Shown piece by piece: positions 17,649-25,659 of a stretch of DNA of 64,000 bases (position 1 is its first letter; each line of letters starts with the position of its first letter). The DNA comes from JBCCFW01 sp039029535. Lineage in GTDB: Bacteria > Acidobacteriota > JBCCFW01. Where the stretch lies: NCBI GenBank assembly GCA_039029535.1, contig JBCCFW010000014.1:1-64000 (forward strand), given 5' to 3'. A model generated the notes under the pieces. The model had not been told where the DNA came from and did no database searches. It saw only the letters and a list, made by a program, of their open reading frames with translations. The translations under genes were made by a program, and so were the position numbers.

Positions 17649-18715
17649 GCTGACCTCGTCGAGCAGGGTTCGGGGAGGTGGTCGTCGAGGAGACCACCGA
17701 GGCGGTGGAGCTCGCGGCGGGAGCCGAGCTGGGGACAAGCCGGGTTGACCTTGTGTCGCGTGCGGCGCTCGACCTCCCTCGCGGTGAGGACCAGGGCGTC
17801 GCGCAGACCTTCATCGAGAGTACCGAGGGCCGCGCTCTCCCGAGCACGAGCGAGCAGGGTGCCCATCTCGGTCGGAGTGCCCGGGCCACCGAAGAGACGG
17901 TCACCGATCGTCTTGCCGCCGTCGTCACCGAGCACGAATGGCTCGTCGAGGAAGCGGCTCAGGCGTTCGATGAGACCGACGCGACGATAAGAACCGTCCT
18001 CCGGATCGACCGCACTGTAGAAGCAGTGCGGTCCGGGATCGAGGCCGAGGTAGCGCTCGAGCTCGTCCTCGTCGGAGTGAACGTGGTCACGGCCCCAGAG
18101 ATCGGGGGAGGGAGCCGCGACGATCACCGAACGTGGCAGCTCGAGGGCCACCGCGAGCTGATAGACCTCGCCCTTGGAGAGCATGCCCAGCGGGTTGGTG
18201 TCGACCTCGCCGTCACCACCCTTCTGGAAGAAGCGGGTCCAGCGGTCCTCACACTCGTTGCCCGTGCCGTGCCGCACGCCGTTGCCAGCCAGTCGGTTCA
18301 GGGCGCGTCCGACCGGGGCGCGCAAGGTGGAGCGGAGCGAGCCGACGATGGTCGGGTCGTTGCTCACGCGCTCTTCGAGAAGGGTCCGCTCACGAGCGTC
18401 CGGCACGAGAGCGTCGCGCAGCTCATCGAGCAGCCGCGCGTGAAGCGGGCCGAGGTCGAGGTCGAGGAGCCGAACGTCGAGACTCTCGGCGACCTCATGC
18501 GCCCGAGCGCTCGCGCTCGGATCGGTGTCGATGCGGGTGTGGACCGCGGTGATCTTCGACGGCACCAAGGCGTGGGCGAGGAGGGCCAGCATGACCGCCG
18601 AGTCGATCCCACCGGAGACGTCGAGCTGAGCCCGCTCCAGGCCTGCGCTCTCATGGAAGGAGCGAAGGGCGTGCACGCGTTCGTCGATGAGGGCCTCGGG
18701 TCTCCGCAGGGGCAT
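17645..18715 (-). CDS. nadE: NAD synthase (NH3-dependent type)
   Basis: ATP-pyrophosphatase of 356 residues that amidates deamido-NAD to NAD, the last step of NAD synthesis. The P-loop SGGIDS is at about 34-39. GTGNECEDRWTRFFQKGGDGEVDTNPLGMLSKGEVYQLA matches the NadE substrate-binding region, and PSPDLW is also typical. There is no N-terminal glutaminase domain, so free ammonia should be the nitrogen donor. AAGGAG lies 6 bases before the ATG. It follows pncB by 23 bases and overlaps pncA by 4. Confidence 0.92.
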   Translation of the reverse strand: MPLRRPEALIDERVHALRSFHESAGLERAQLDVSGGIDSAVMLALLAHALVPSKITAVHTRIDTDPSASARAHEVAESLDVRLLDLDLGPLHARLLDELRDALVPDARERTLLEERVSNDPTIVGSLRSTLRAPVGRALNRLAGNGVRHGTGNECEDRWTRFFQKGGDGEVDTNPLGMLSKGEVYQLAVALELPRSVIVAAPSPDLWGRDHVHSDEDELERYLGLDPGPHCFYSAVDPEDGSYRRVGLIERLSRFLDEPFVLGDDGGKTIGDRLFGGPGTPTEMGTLLARARESAALGTLDEGLRDALVLTAREVERRTRHKVNPACPQLGSRRELHRLGGLLDDHLPEPCSTRSA

Positions 18716-18738
18716 GGTGTCTCCTTTTCGGGAAGGGT

Positions 18739-20187
18739 TCAGCCGAGTCTTCGATTGCGCAGGTCGTCGATGAGCTCACGAGTGGCCGGGCTGGGCGCGG
18801 CGCGCTCGTCCGTCGGCTCCGAGGAGTCGATGAGCTCGGCGAGCGGTCGGTAGCCGTCGGGCACGGGTTCGTCGGCCTGGGCGATGAGCCCGAGCGGTCG
18901 GTCGTCGTCTCCGCCCACGCGACGCAGGGCCAGCGGCTGACCCGGTGCGCTCTCCTTGCCGGTGTCTGAGAACTTCATGACCGGACGCGAGCCGGTCTGG
19001 CAGAGCTTGTAGACCGCCCCGACGCGATCGCGCATGAGGTCGGTGGAGGTCGGTCGGGCGACGAGCTCGGAGCCGTAGCCGTAGAGACGGCGCTCGCGGC
19101 TCACGCCCAGGCGCTCGGCGGTGGCCTCCATCGTCTTCGTGCGGTCGACGTCGTAGCCGTCCTCGAAGACGAAGAGGGGAGCGAGCTTCGGTCCGAGCAG
19201 TGAGAGTGCCTTCGCGAGCTGGTCTTCCTGGTCGCCTGAGTCGAAGCGCAAGGACGCGGCCCGGTTCGGATCCTCGGCGAGCACCTCCACCGCCGCTGGG
19301 AGGCCGCGGGTGAAGACGTCGTAGGTGTCGAGCAGGTAGCTCGGCGGCTCGGGCCGTCGGTCGCGCAGCGCGCGGAAGCCCTCGGCGTCGTCGCCGAAGC
19401 GCTGCTGATGCTCGTGACCGGCCGTGCCGACCGGTCGGAGGTCGTGGGCGGCCGCGCCGAGCACGTTGCTGGTGGCGAGCAGGCCCGACTCGCGGCAGGC
19501 CTCCAGCGCGAGCAGGTGCTGCTCGACGCAGCTCGCCCCGCGCAGGCCGACTTCGAACAGTCGGTTCGCGTCGCCGTCGACCGCGTCGAGGAGACGCGTG
19601 GCAGCGGCCCCTACCTGCCGGCGGTAGTCGTCGGTGCGGAGCTCGACGTCGACCTGCTTGCCGACGGACGCCGCCGCCAGCTCGATGAGGGCTGCCTCGT
19701 CCGGGCAAGTCGCGGCGAAGGTGCTGCGCCCGCGCAGGCAGGCCGTCGCGACCTGGATGGGGTAGTGGAGGGCCACCGCCAGTGGCTCGAGCCAGGACAC
19801 GAGGAAGCTCGGGCCCGTCAGCGTGGCGAGCGGCTCACCCGGGAGCACCCAGGAGCCGGCCGGCGCGGCGTCCACCCGCAGGGAGCCGGCGAGGGCCGCG
19901 GTCATCGCCGGTGTCGGTCCGTAGCCGTGTTCGGCCATGAAACGAAGCTCGTCGTTGGTGGGCTCGGCCGGTCGCAGGTGCTCGAGAACCGCCGTCAGGT
20001 CGAACGGAACGTGGTGCGGTCCGCCCTTGCGGAAGGAGAGGTAGAAGGTCTCCTCGCGGAGCGGGTGGCCGGCCTGCGCCATCGACAGCTTGTAGGCGTC
20101 GGTGGTCAGGAAGGACGCCCGTGGGCGGCCCAGGAGGCGCTCGGCCAGCTCCCGCTCGAGTCCGGTGGCAACGTTTCGTGTTTCCAT
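18739..20187 (-). CDS. pncB: Nicotinate phosphoribosyltransferase
   Basis: Enzyme of 482 residues that joins nicotinate and PRPP to nicotinate mononucleotide, the entry step of the Preiss-Handler pathway. Family features include FLTTDAYKLSMAQAG near the start, YPIQVATAC, EVGLRGASCVEQHLLALEACRESG, GTAGHEHQQRFGDD, FTRGLPAAVEVL and SLRFDSGDQ. ATG 20187 has no obvious ribosome binding site; a GTG at 20214 would add nine residues. A 21-bp palindrome sits on the ATG, so transcription and translation signals overlap here. It is first gene of the NAD salvage operon. Confidence 0.93.
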   Translation of the reverse strand: METRNVATGLERELAERLLGRPRASFLTTDAYKLSMAQAGHPLREETFYLSFRKGGPHHVPFDLTAVLEHLRPAEPTNDELRFMAEHGYGPTPAMTAALAGSLRVDAAPAGSWVLPGEPLATLTGPSFLVSWLEPLAVALHYPIQVATACLRGRSTFAATCPDEAALIELAAASVGKQVDVELRTDDYRRQVGAAATRLLDAVDGDANRLFEVGLRGASCVEQHLLALEACRESGLLATSNVLGAAAHDLRPVGTAGHEHQQRFGDDAEGFRALRDRRPEPPSYLLDTYDVFTRGLPAAVEVLAEDPNRAASLRFDSGDQEDQLAKALSLLGPKLAPLFVFEDGYDVDRTKTMEATAERLGVSRERRLYGYGSELVARPTSTDLMRDRVGAVYKLCQTGSRPVMKFSDTGKESAPGQPLALRRVGGDDDRPLGLIAQADEPVPDGYRPLAELIDSSEPTDERAAPSPATRELIDDLRNRRLG

Positions 20188-20217
20188 GACACGAATATGG
20201 TGTCGTGGTGACACGAA
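20175..20217 (-). promoter_or_regulatory. Candidate NrtR operator at the pncB start
   Basis: TTCGTGT-N7-ACACGAA (20175-20195) is a perfect inverted repeat with the pncB ATG in its spacer. GACACGAA recurs at 20210-20217, exactly 22 bp from 20188-20195, and GTGTC-N5-GACAC links them. Two sites on the same helix face, beside an operon ending in nrtR, are what an autoregulated NrtR system would need. The repeats are seen; the regulator is inferred. Confidence 0.6.
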
Positions 20218-20289
20218 GTCAAGTCCGAACGGCGCTCACCCGGTGGCCGGGCTTGACCGCAGGTGGCTCGGGGTCGAGGCTGCCGCCGG

Positions 20290-21096
20290 ATGACCGAGCG
20301 CCCAGGCCCGCCCAAGCCCCGCCACCTCCAACCTGACCAAGGCTTGCAGTTCGCCGAGGTCGAGGTGGCCTCGGCCTATCGTCATCGGCCGCCCTACGCG
20401 CCCGAGGTCGTCGACGTCGTGTTGGAGCTTCTCGGCCCTCCGCCGCATCGGGTGCTCGAGCTTGGGGCCGGCTCCGGTGACTTCACGACGCTCCTCGCCG
20501 ATCGGGTCGACACGGTGGTCGCCGTCGAGCCTTCGGAGCCCATGCGCGCCCTCGGTGAGCAACGCACGGTCGCTGCCCCCGCTTCGGTGACCTGGGAAGG
20601 GGTGTCTTCGGAAGACTTCCGCCCCGACGGCAGCTACTCGGCCGCGGTCGCCGCCGAGTCGCTCCACTGGATGGACTGGGAGGTCGTGCTGCCGATGCTG
20701 GCCGGCTGCTTGAGGGAGGGCGGTCCGCTCGCGGTGATCGGACGGGGCCTGGCCACGACACCTCCCTGGGCGAAGGAGCTGCAGGCGATCATCGATCGCT
20801 ACAGCACCAACGTGCACTACCGCGAGCACGACCTCATCGCCGACCTCGAGTCACGGGGCCTGTTCGAGCGACAGGGCGACCACGAGACCGAGCCGACGGT
20901 CTTTCGACAGCCGCTCGAGGAGTACGTCGAGTCCTTCCACTCGCGCAACGGCTTCTCGCGGGCTCGGATGACGCCGGAGAACGCGAGGGCCTTCGACCAG
21001 CAGGTGGCCGAGCTCGTCGCGGGACACGTCGAGGGCGACGAGGTCGAGCTGATGACGGTGACGAGCGTGACCTGGGGACGCCCGAGGCTGCGCTAG
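20290..21096 (+). CDS. SAM-dependent class I methyltransferase
   Basis: Soluble protein of 268 residues. VLELGAGSGDFTTLLADRV is motif I of the Rossmann-like methyltransferase fold, followed by VVAVEPSEPMRALGE (acidic loop after beta-2). AAVAAESLHWMDW resembles motif IV and GGPLAVIGRG motif V. Type 11/25 methyltransferases of this kind act on varied small molecules, so the substrate is unknown. ATG 20290 follows GAGG; an earlier in-frame start is less likely. It is divergent from pncB and overlaps the aminopeptidase stop by 4 bases. Confidence 0.85.
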   Translation: MTERPGPPKPRHLQPDQGLQFAEVEVASAYRHRPPYAPEVVDVVLELLGPPPHRVLELGAGSGDFTTLLADRVDTVVAVEPSEPMRALGEQRTVAAPASVTWEGVSSEDFRPDGSYSAAVAAESLHWMDWEVVLPMLAGCLREGGPLAVIGRGLATTPPWAKELQAIIDRYSTNVHYREHDLIADLESRGLFERQGDHETEPTVFRQPLEEYVESFHSRNGFSRARMTPENARAFDQQVAELVAGHVEGDEVELMTVTSVTWGRPRLR

Positions 21097-22373
21097 CCCT
21101 TCAGTACTTGTTGGAGCATGGCGACCATCATCCCTTGGTCCTCGCTGCCGCCCATCTCGCGGATGCTGTGCATGGAGAGGATGGGCGTGCCGACGTCGAC
21201 GGTGGGCATGCCGAGCTGGGCCGAGCTGATCGGTCCGATGGTCGATCCACAAGGCAGGTCGGAGCGGCTGACGAAGCGCTGGAGCGAGACGCCGACGGCG
21301 TCGGCGCAGGCCTGGAGTCGCGCCGCCGTGGTCGCGTCGGTCGCGTAGCGCTGGTTGCAGTTGATCTTGAGCACCGGGCCGCCGTTCATGATCGGGCGGT
21401 GGTCGGGCTCGTGGTACTCGGCGTAGTTCGGATGCAGGGCATGGCTGCTGTCGCAGGAGACCATGAGCGAGTCGGGCAGGGCGCGCTCGAGGTCCTCGTC
21501 GTCACCACCCGCCGCTCGGACGACCCGACCGAGCAGCGATCGCAGGTAGATCGACGCGGCACCCTGCGAGCTCACCGAGCCGATCTCCTCGTGGTCGTAG
21601 AGAACGATGCCGCGGCACGCCGTCGAGTCGGAGTCGGTCGCCACGAGCGACGCGACCGCTGCGTGGCAGCTCGTCTGGTTGTCGAGCCGAGGCGCGTGGA
21701 TGAACTCGCCGTTCATCCCGCTCACCGTGGGGGCGACCACGTCGAAGAGGTGGAGGTCGAAGCCGGTGATCGCGTCGGCGTCGACGCCGGTCTCCTCGGC
21801 CAGCCAGGAGAACAGCCAGCCCTCGTCGCCGTCACCGAGGCCGATGAGCGGTGAGAGGTGCTTCTGCTTGTCGAGGACGAGGCCGGAGTCGTTCACCTTG
21901 CGGTTGAGGTGGATGGCGAGCTGCGGCACGCGGCAGACCGGGCGGTCGATGCGCACGAGTTGGCTGGTGTCGTCGCGAAGGAGAAGACGACCGGCCACTC
22001 CCAGGTCGCGGTCCGTCCAGGTGCCCATGAGCAGGCCGCCGTAGGGCTCGACGCCGAGCTGCCGATAGCCGTGCGCCGTGCGCTCGGGATGCGGCTTGAG
22101 CCGGAGGTTGGGGCTGTCGGTGTGAGCGCCGAGGAGATGGAAGGACTTCGGCACCCCGTCGCCCGACTGGATCCAGGCGACCAGCGTCGTACCTTCGCGC
22201 TCGACCAGGTAGCGACCGCCGGGCTTCAGCTCGAAGCGCTCCCGCTCGTCGAGGGCCGTGAAGCCGGCCGACTCGAGACGTCGGCGCGCTTCCGCCACGC
22301 AGTGATGGGGCGTGGGAGAGGCCTCGATGAAGGAGAGGAGGTCGGCGTTGCAGTCGGCGGGCGAGACGGTCAC
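21093..22373 (-). CDS. apeB: M18 family aspartyl aminopeptidase
   Basis: Cytosolic zinc aminopeptidase of 426 residues that removes N-terminal, often acidic, residues. Typical blocks are FIEASPTPHHCVAEA at the N-terminus, LLGAHTDSPNLRLKPHP (zinc-binding His-Thr-Asp), NGEFIHAPRLDNQTSCHAA, LYDHEEIGSVSSQGA (catalytic Glu) and SDLPCGSTIGPISSAQLGMPTVDVG followed by MHSIREM, which supplies a C-terminal zinc His. Length fits the family. It starts with GTG at 22373. Confidence 0.94.
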   Translation of the reverse strand: MTVSPADCNADLLSFIEASPTPHHCVAEARRRLESAGFTALDERERFELKPGGRYLVEREGTTLVAWIQSGDGVPKSFHLLGAHTDSPNLRLKPHPERTAHGYRQLGVEPYGGLLMGTWTDRDLGVAGRLLLRDDTSQLVRIDRPVCRVPQLAIHLNRKVNDSGLVLDKQKHLSPLIGLGDGDEGWLFSWLAEETGVDADAITGFDLHLFDVVAPTVSGMNGEFIHAPRLDNQTSCHAAVASLVATDSDSTACRGIVLYDHEEIGSVSSQGAASIYLRSLLGRVVRAAGGDDEDLERALPDSLMVSCDSSHALHPNYAEYHEPDHRPIMNGGPVLKINCNQRYATDATTAARLQACADAVGVSLQRFVSRSDLPCGSTIGPISSAQLGMPTVDVGTPILSMHSIREMGGSEDQGMMVAMLQQVLKG

Positions 22374-22445
22374 GGGCGGCTCCTGGGAGGGAAGTGACGA
22401 CAGGGTACACCCCGGCGCCAGGCCCTCGGAGCCGCCCGTGATCGC

Positions 22446-22470
22446 GGCCGGTGGCTCAGGGCCACCGGCC
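22446..22470 (-). terminator. Hairpin downstream of the 33-residue-repeat gene
   Basis: GGCCGGTGGC and GCCACCGGCC form a perfect 10-bp stem with a 5-base loop, 20 bases past the stop at 22491 and before the aminopeptidase start. It is a stable stop signal candidate for the minus-strand operon, without an evident T-run. Confidence 0.55.
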
Positions 22471-22490
22471 GGTGCGCGACCAGCGGCCGC

Positions 22491-24413
22491 TCAGCGGCGA
22501 CCGCCGCGACGCTCGATCAGGTCGAGCCGACCGCTGCGGGAGCGGGGGTCGGCGTCGTCGCGGCGACCGGTCAGTCGGCTGCGGACCACGTCGCGGGCGC
22601 AGGTCAGGTCGGTGACCGCCATCGAGCCGGTCGTCTCGATCTCGATGGTCTTCACGCCGCAGCGCTCGATGAGCACCGACTGCCAGCCGTTGTCCACGCC
22701 CTGCGGCGGCACGACGACCTCGCGGATGAGGCTGCCCGTGTCGTCCCAGGTCCGGACGATGACCTCGTCGTCGTCGACGTCGAGGAGGCCGATGGAGTGG
22801 AGCTCGATCGGCTCGTCGGCCTCGATGGTCATGACACCACCGTCGCGAGCGTCGTCGGGTGAGCAGCTCGAGCCGGGCTCGGAGAGGATGAGCACGCCAC
22901 CGAGGTCGGAGACGTTGCCGGGACCGGTGCCCGGCGTGAGCAGGTCGTCGTCACCGCAGGTCGGGTCCGAGGTGTCGAAGATCATGACCGGCGAGGTGCC
23001 GCTGATGGTCAGGCCCGAGAACTCGGTGGTGACCACGGTGCCCGCGGTGAGACCGTCGAAGTCATGGCTCTGGCACGGTCCAGCGCAGGGCGCCGCGCAA
23101 GGATGCGTGCTCGGAAGCACGTCGCCGGTCAGCGCGTCGACGGCCGCCACGACGAGCGGGCAGCAGGGTGCGGGATCGAGCGGCAGGTCCACGCCGCAGG
23201 CCGGGTCGCTGGAGAGACCGGGCAGGGCGGCCTCGAGCAGCAGGCGCATCTCGCAGTCGTCGCAGACCAGGGTGTCGAGACAGTCGGGGAGGCCGTCGGC
23301 ATCAGAGTCGACGTCGCTGACGCCGCAGCCGCAGGTGCCGGCGTCGGTCTTGTCCGGATCGTCGGGGCACTCGTCGTTGCAGTCGAGGACACCGTCGCCG
23401 TCGCTGTCGACGTCGGCGATGCCGCAGCCGCAGGTGCCCGCGTCGGTCTTGCCGGGATCGTCGGGACAGCAGTCGAAGCAGTCGACGACGCCGTCTGCGT
23501 CGCTGTCGTCATCGGTGAAGCCGCAGCCACAGGCGCCGGCCTCGGTCTTGAAGGGATCGTCGGGGCAGCAATCGAGACAGTCGGGGACCGTGTCGCCGTC
23601 ACTGTCGTCGTCGGGCACGCCGCAGCCGCAGAGACCGGGCTCGAGCTTGTCGGGATCGTCGGGACAGCAGTCGGTGACCTCGAGGCGGTTCACGATGACC
23701 TCGTCGAGACGGATGGTGTGCTGGTCCGCGAACGGGTTCTGCGAGATGTGGGCGCGGTGCACCATGCCGGACACGTGGAACGGACCGGAGTGCATGGAGG
23801 CGAAGTCGATGTCGGGGTGGGCGTCGGCCCAGGGCGCGACGATCTCGAGGTCGATCTCCGGAGAGGACCAGGTGACGCCGTTCATGTCGACCGTCAGCGT
23901 CACCGTGTAGCCGTCGACGCGGTTGGCCGGAGTGTGGCTGGAGTCGAAGTTCGTCCGCACCGGGCCGTTGAACAGTCGGAGCTCCGTGCGTGCGAAGCCG
24001 TCACGCTGGAGCACGAGGCTGATCGCGCGACCGTTGAACGGCCCGACGTCGGTGACGGCGAAGGAGTGGGTGTTGGCGTCTTCGAGCTCGTCGAAGGTGA
24101 GCACCCACTGGACCTCGTAGGGCTGCATCTCGTGATCGAAGGTGCCGATCGTGCGGTAGGCGGCGAGGGAGTTCTGCGAGGGCGGAGAGTTGACGGTCAT
24201 CTCGCCACCGGATTCCGAGAGCGAGGCGCCGGGCTCGTTGAAGGGGAGGTCCCAGCCGGAGCCGATGCCGCCGGTGTTCGTCGCCGGATCATCGTCGTCG
24301 AAGGTGTCGTGGTAGAGGACCTGCGCCGACGCGCTGGTCGTGAAGAGGAGCGTCGCCAGGAGGCAGGCGGTGAGAGTGAGAGGGTGTCTGGTACGGATCG
24401 CGAACGTGGACAT
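22491..24413 (-). CDS. Secreted protein with four 33-residue CCPDDP/CGCG calcium-binding repeats
   Basis: Exported protein of 640 residues with a signal peptide ending in FTTSASAQ. An N-terminal beta-rich domain (about 28-245) resembles a concanavalin-like sandwich. Four tandem repeats follow, each with CCPDDPxK, GxCGCG, DxDSDGD and a closing DC. Aspartate-rich DSDGD loops are as in thrombospondin type 3 or dockerin-like calcium sites. A Cys-rich linker and a second beta-rich domain follow (HDFDGLTAGTVVTTEFSG), the latter common in secreted proteins with PEP-CTERM-like sorting, though no sorting signal is seen; the C-terminus is Arg-rich. ATG 24413 has GGGGGAAGAAG upstream. Probably structural or adhesive. 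Confidence 0.8.
   Translation of the reverse strand: MSTFAIRTRHPLTLTACLLATLLFTTSASAQVLYHDTFDDDDPATNTGGIGSGWDLPFNEPGASLSESGGEMTVNSPPSQNSLAAYRTIGTFDHEMQPYEVQWVLTFDELEDANTHSFAVTDVGPFNGRAISLVLQRDGFARTELRLFNGPVRTNFDSSHTPANRVDGYTVTLTVDMNGVTWSSPEIDLEIVAPWADAHPDIDFASMHSGPFHVSGMVHRAHISQNPFADQHTIRLDEVIVNRLEVTDCCPDDPDKLEPGLCGCGVPDDDSDGDTVPDCLDCCPDDPFKTEAGACGCGFTDDDSDADGVVDCFDCCPDDPGKTDAGTCGCGIADVDSDGDGVLDCNDECPDDPDKTDAGTCGCGVSDVDSDADGLPDCLDTLVCDDCEMRLLLEAALPGLSSDPACGVDLPLDPAPCCPLVVAAVDALTGDVLPSTHPCAAPCAGPCQSHDFDGLTAGTVVTTEFSGLTISGTSPVMIFDTSDPTCGDDDLLTPGTGPGNVSDLGGVLILSEPGSSCSPDDARDGGVMTIEADEPIELHSIGLLDVDDDEVIVRTWDDTGSLIREVVVPPQGVDNGWQSVLIERCGVKTIEIETTGSMAVTDLTCARDVVRSRLTGRRDDADPRSRSGRLDLIERRGGRR
23277..23672 (-). 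repeat. Four tandem 99-bp coding repeats
   Basis: Four 99-base units encode the 33-residue CCPDDP...CGCG...DSDGD repeat. Unit 4 changes the first CC to EC. The boundaries are exact in the reading frame and there are no gaps between units. Copies differ at several codons, so this is a diversified protein repeat rather than a recent expansion. Confidence 0.9.
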
Positions 24414-24549
24414 GGCTGTGCTTCTTCCCCCGGTCGGGCGGTGAAGAGTCCACCCGACGGACGGTCCCGACTCGACGAGCCGGGACGGTGCATGAGTTCT
24501 CACGGGGGAAGGACGGAAAGCGCGTGCAGCACGGACAATCGCCGAGCCG

Positions 24550-24900
24550 TCAGCTCGGGCAGGTCGCTCCGGGCGACGCCGTGGTCGTCGGACAGCACGA
24601 GCTCGCGGTCGGTGCTGGAGGCGCCTGAGCACCGGTCTCGCAGCAAGCGGGAGGGCAGCAGGCCGGTGGGCAGCACTCGCTCGGGGGGCAGCAGGCGGTG
24701 GTCGCGGGGCTCGGTGCGCAGCTCGTCGCCGCCGGTGCGCTCGGCCGCGCATCCGTCGTCGGACAGCAAGCCGGTGCCGTCGTCGGCGTCGGGCAGCAGG
24801 CCACGCTCGGAACGCAACAGGCCGTGCTCGGGGGCAGGGCTGCCGAAGCCAGCGAGGGGAGCGCGAGAAGGACGAGCGAGAGAGGGAGCGAAGGGGTCAT
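24550..24900 (-). CDS. Small secreted protein packed with Cys-Cys pairs
   Basis: A protein of 116 residues with a clear signal peptide (LPLSLVLLALPSLASAA) and a mature part of about 96 residues dominated by Cys, Pro, Thr, Ala and Ser. It has eight CC pairs and two single Cys, 18 in all. The core repeats CCPP units (ACCPPSECCPPACCPPACCE), flanked by Ala/Pro/Thr linkers. There are very few charged residues. I do not recognise the family; metal binding, a disulfide-locked rod or a surface coat are possible. It lies 89 bases after the ECF sigma gene, whose tail also has CC pairs. The ribosome site is weak. Signal peptide and regular Cys spacing support a real gene. Confidence 0.65.
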   Translation of the reverse strand: MTPSLPLSLVLLALPSLASAALPPSTACCVPSVACCPTPTTAPACCPTTDARPSAPAATSCAPSPATTACCPPSECCPPACCPPACCETGAQAPPAPTASSCCPTTTASPGATCPS

Positions 24901-24989
24901 GGTGATGTCTTTCGTCGTGGCGGGGCCGACGTCAGCGCCGGCCGCTCACGAGGAAGACGGGACCGTCCTCGAAAAGACGCAGGGGCTGC

Positions 24990-25613
24990 TCACGAGTCGG
25001 CGCAGGAGCCTCCTCGGGGAGACACCTTCGTGTCGCCACAGCACGAGCGAGAGCCGTCCTGGACCCAGCCGAGGACGTTGCCTCGACGGTCGAGCTCGAA
25101 GCTGCAGCAGTCGTGGAGGGCCGCCACGAGCTTCGCCCGACCTCGCTGGATCCGCGACTTGGCCCCCGACAGCGAGATCCCGAGACGCTCGGCGATCTCG
25201 GCCTGGGGGAGACCCTCGATCTCCTCGAGCCGCACCGCCTCGCGGTAGGTGTCGGGCAGGTGCTCGATGGCGGCCGGCAGCCAGCTCGCGACGACCCCGT
25301 TGCAGTTGTCGTCGGTGTCCTGCTCCTCGGGAGCCGTGCGCTCGGGGAGGTCGTGGGGCAGCTCCTGGGTCGGTCGCCGACGATGGTGGTCGGTCAGGAG
25401 GTGACGGGCGATGGAGAACACCCACGACTCCAGACGCTCGGTCTCGCGCAGGTCGCCGAGCTTCTCGTGGACCCGGACGAAGGTCTCCTGGACGAGGTCG
25501 GCGCTGAGCGCGGCGTCGCGGGTCCGAGAAACGAAGAAGCCCTGGAGACGCTGGCGTAGCGCGCTCCAGAGCTTCTCGGTGTCGATCGCGTTGGGCGGGG
25601 TCGTCGCGTCCAT
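24990..25613 (-). CDS. ECF sigma factor with cysteine-rich C-terminal tail (SigZ-like)
   Basis: Group 4 sigma factor of 207 residues. Region 2 (about 15-85) has the core-binding and -10 helices (DLVQETFVRVHEKL...RLESWVFSIARHLLTDHHRRR). Region 4 (about 115-165) has LPDTYREAVRLEEIEGLPQAEIAERLGISLSGAKSRIQRGRAKL. The last 40 residues carry CC (169-170), CC (191-192) and a single Cys (204) around FELDRRGNVLGWVQ, as in SigZ-like sigma factors, where the tail may sense metal or redox state. No anti-sigma gene is adjacent. ATG 25613 is preferred over a TTG two codons upstream. It probably heads the operon with the Cys-pair protein and repeat protein. Confidence 0.88.
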   Translation of the reverse strand: MDATTPPNAIDTEKLWSALRQRLQGFFVSRTRDAALSADLVQETFVRVHEKLGDLRETERLESWVFSIARHLLTDHHRRRPTQELPHDLPERTAPEEQDTDDNCNGVVASWLPAAIEHLPDTYREAVRLEEIEGLPQAEIAERLGISLSGAKSRIQRGRAKLVAALHDCCSFELDRRGNVLGWVQDGSRSCCGDTKVSPRGGSCADS

Positions 25614-25659
25614 CCGCAAACACTAGCGCTGGTCGCGATGACTGCAAGCTGCCCGGCGT

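Noticed and set aside
16134..17990. 618-codon plus-strand open frame over nrtR, pncA and nadE
   Set aside because: Antisense shadow of three well-identified genes; composition is not protein-like.
23277..23672. Regular 99-bp repeats as a possible CRISPR or satellite
   Set aside because: There are no spacers, units are contiguous and in frame, and they encode a coherent calcium/Cys repeat.
22312..23910. 532-codon plus-strand Ser/Pro-rich frame
   Set aside because: The apparent repeats (SGSSGQQS units) are only the complement of the 99-bp coding repeats in the minus-strand gene.
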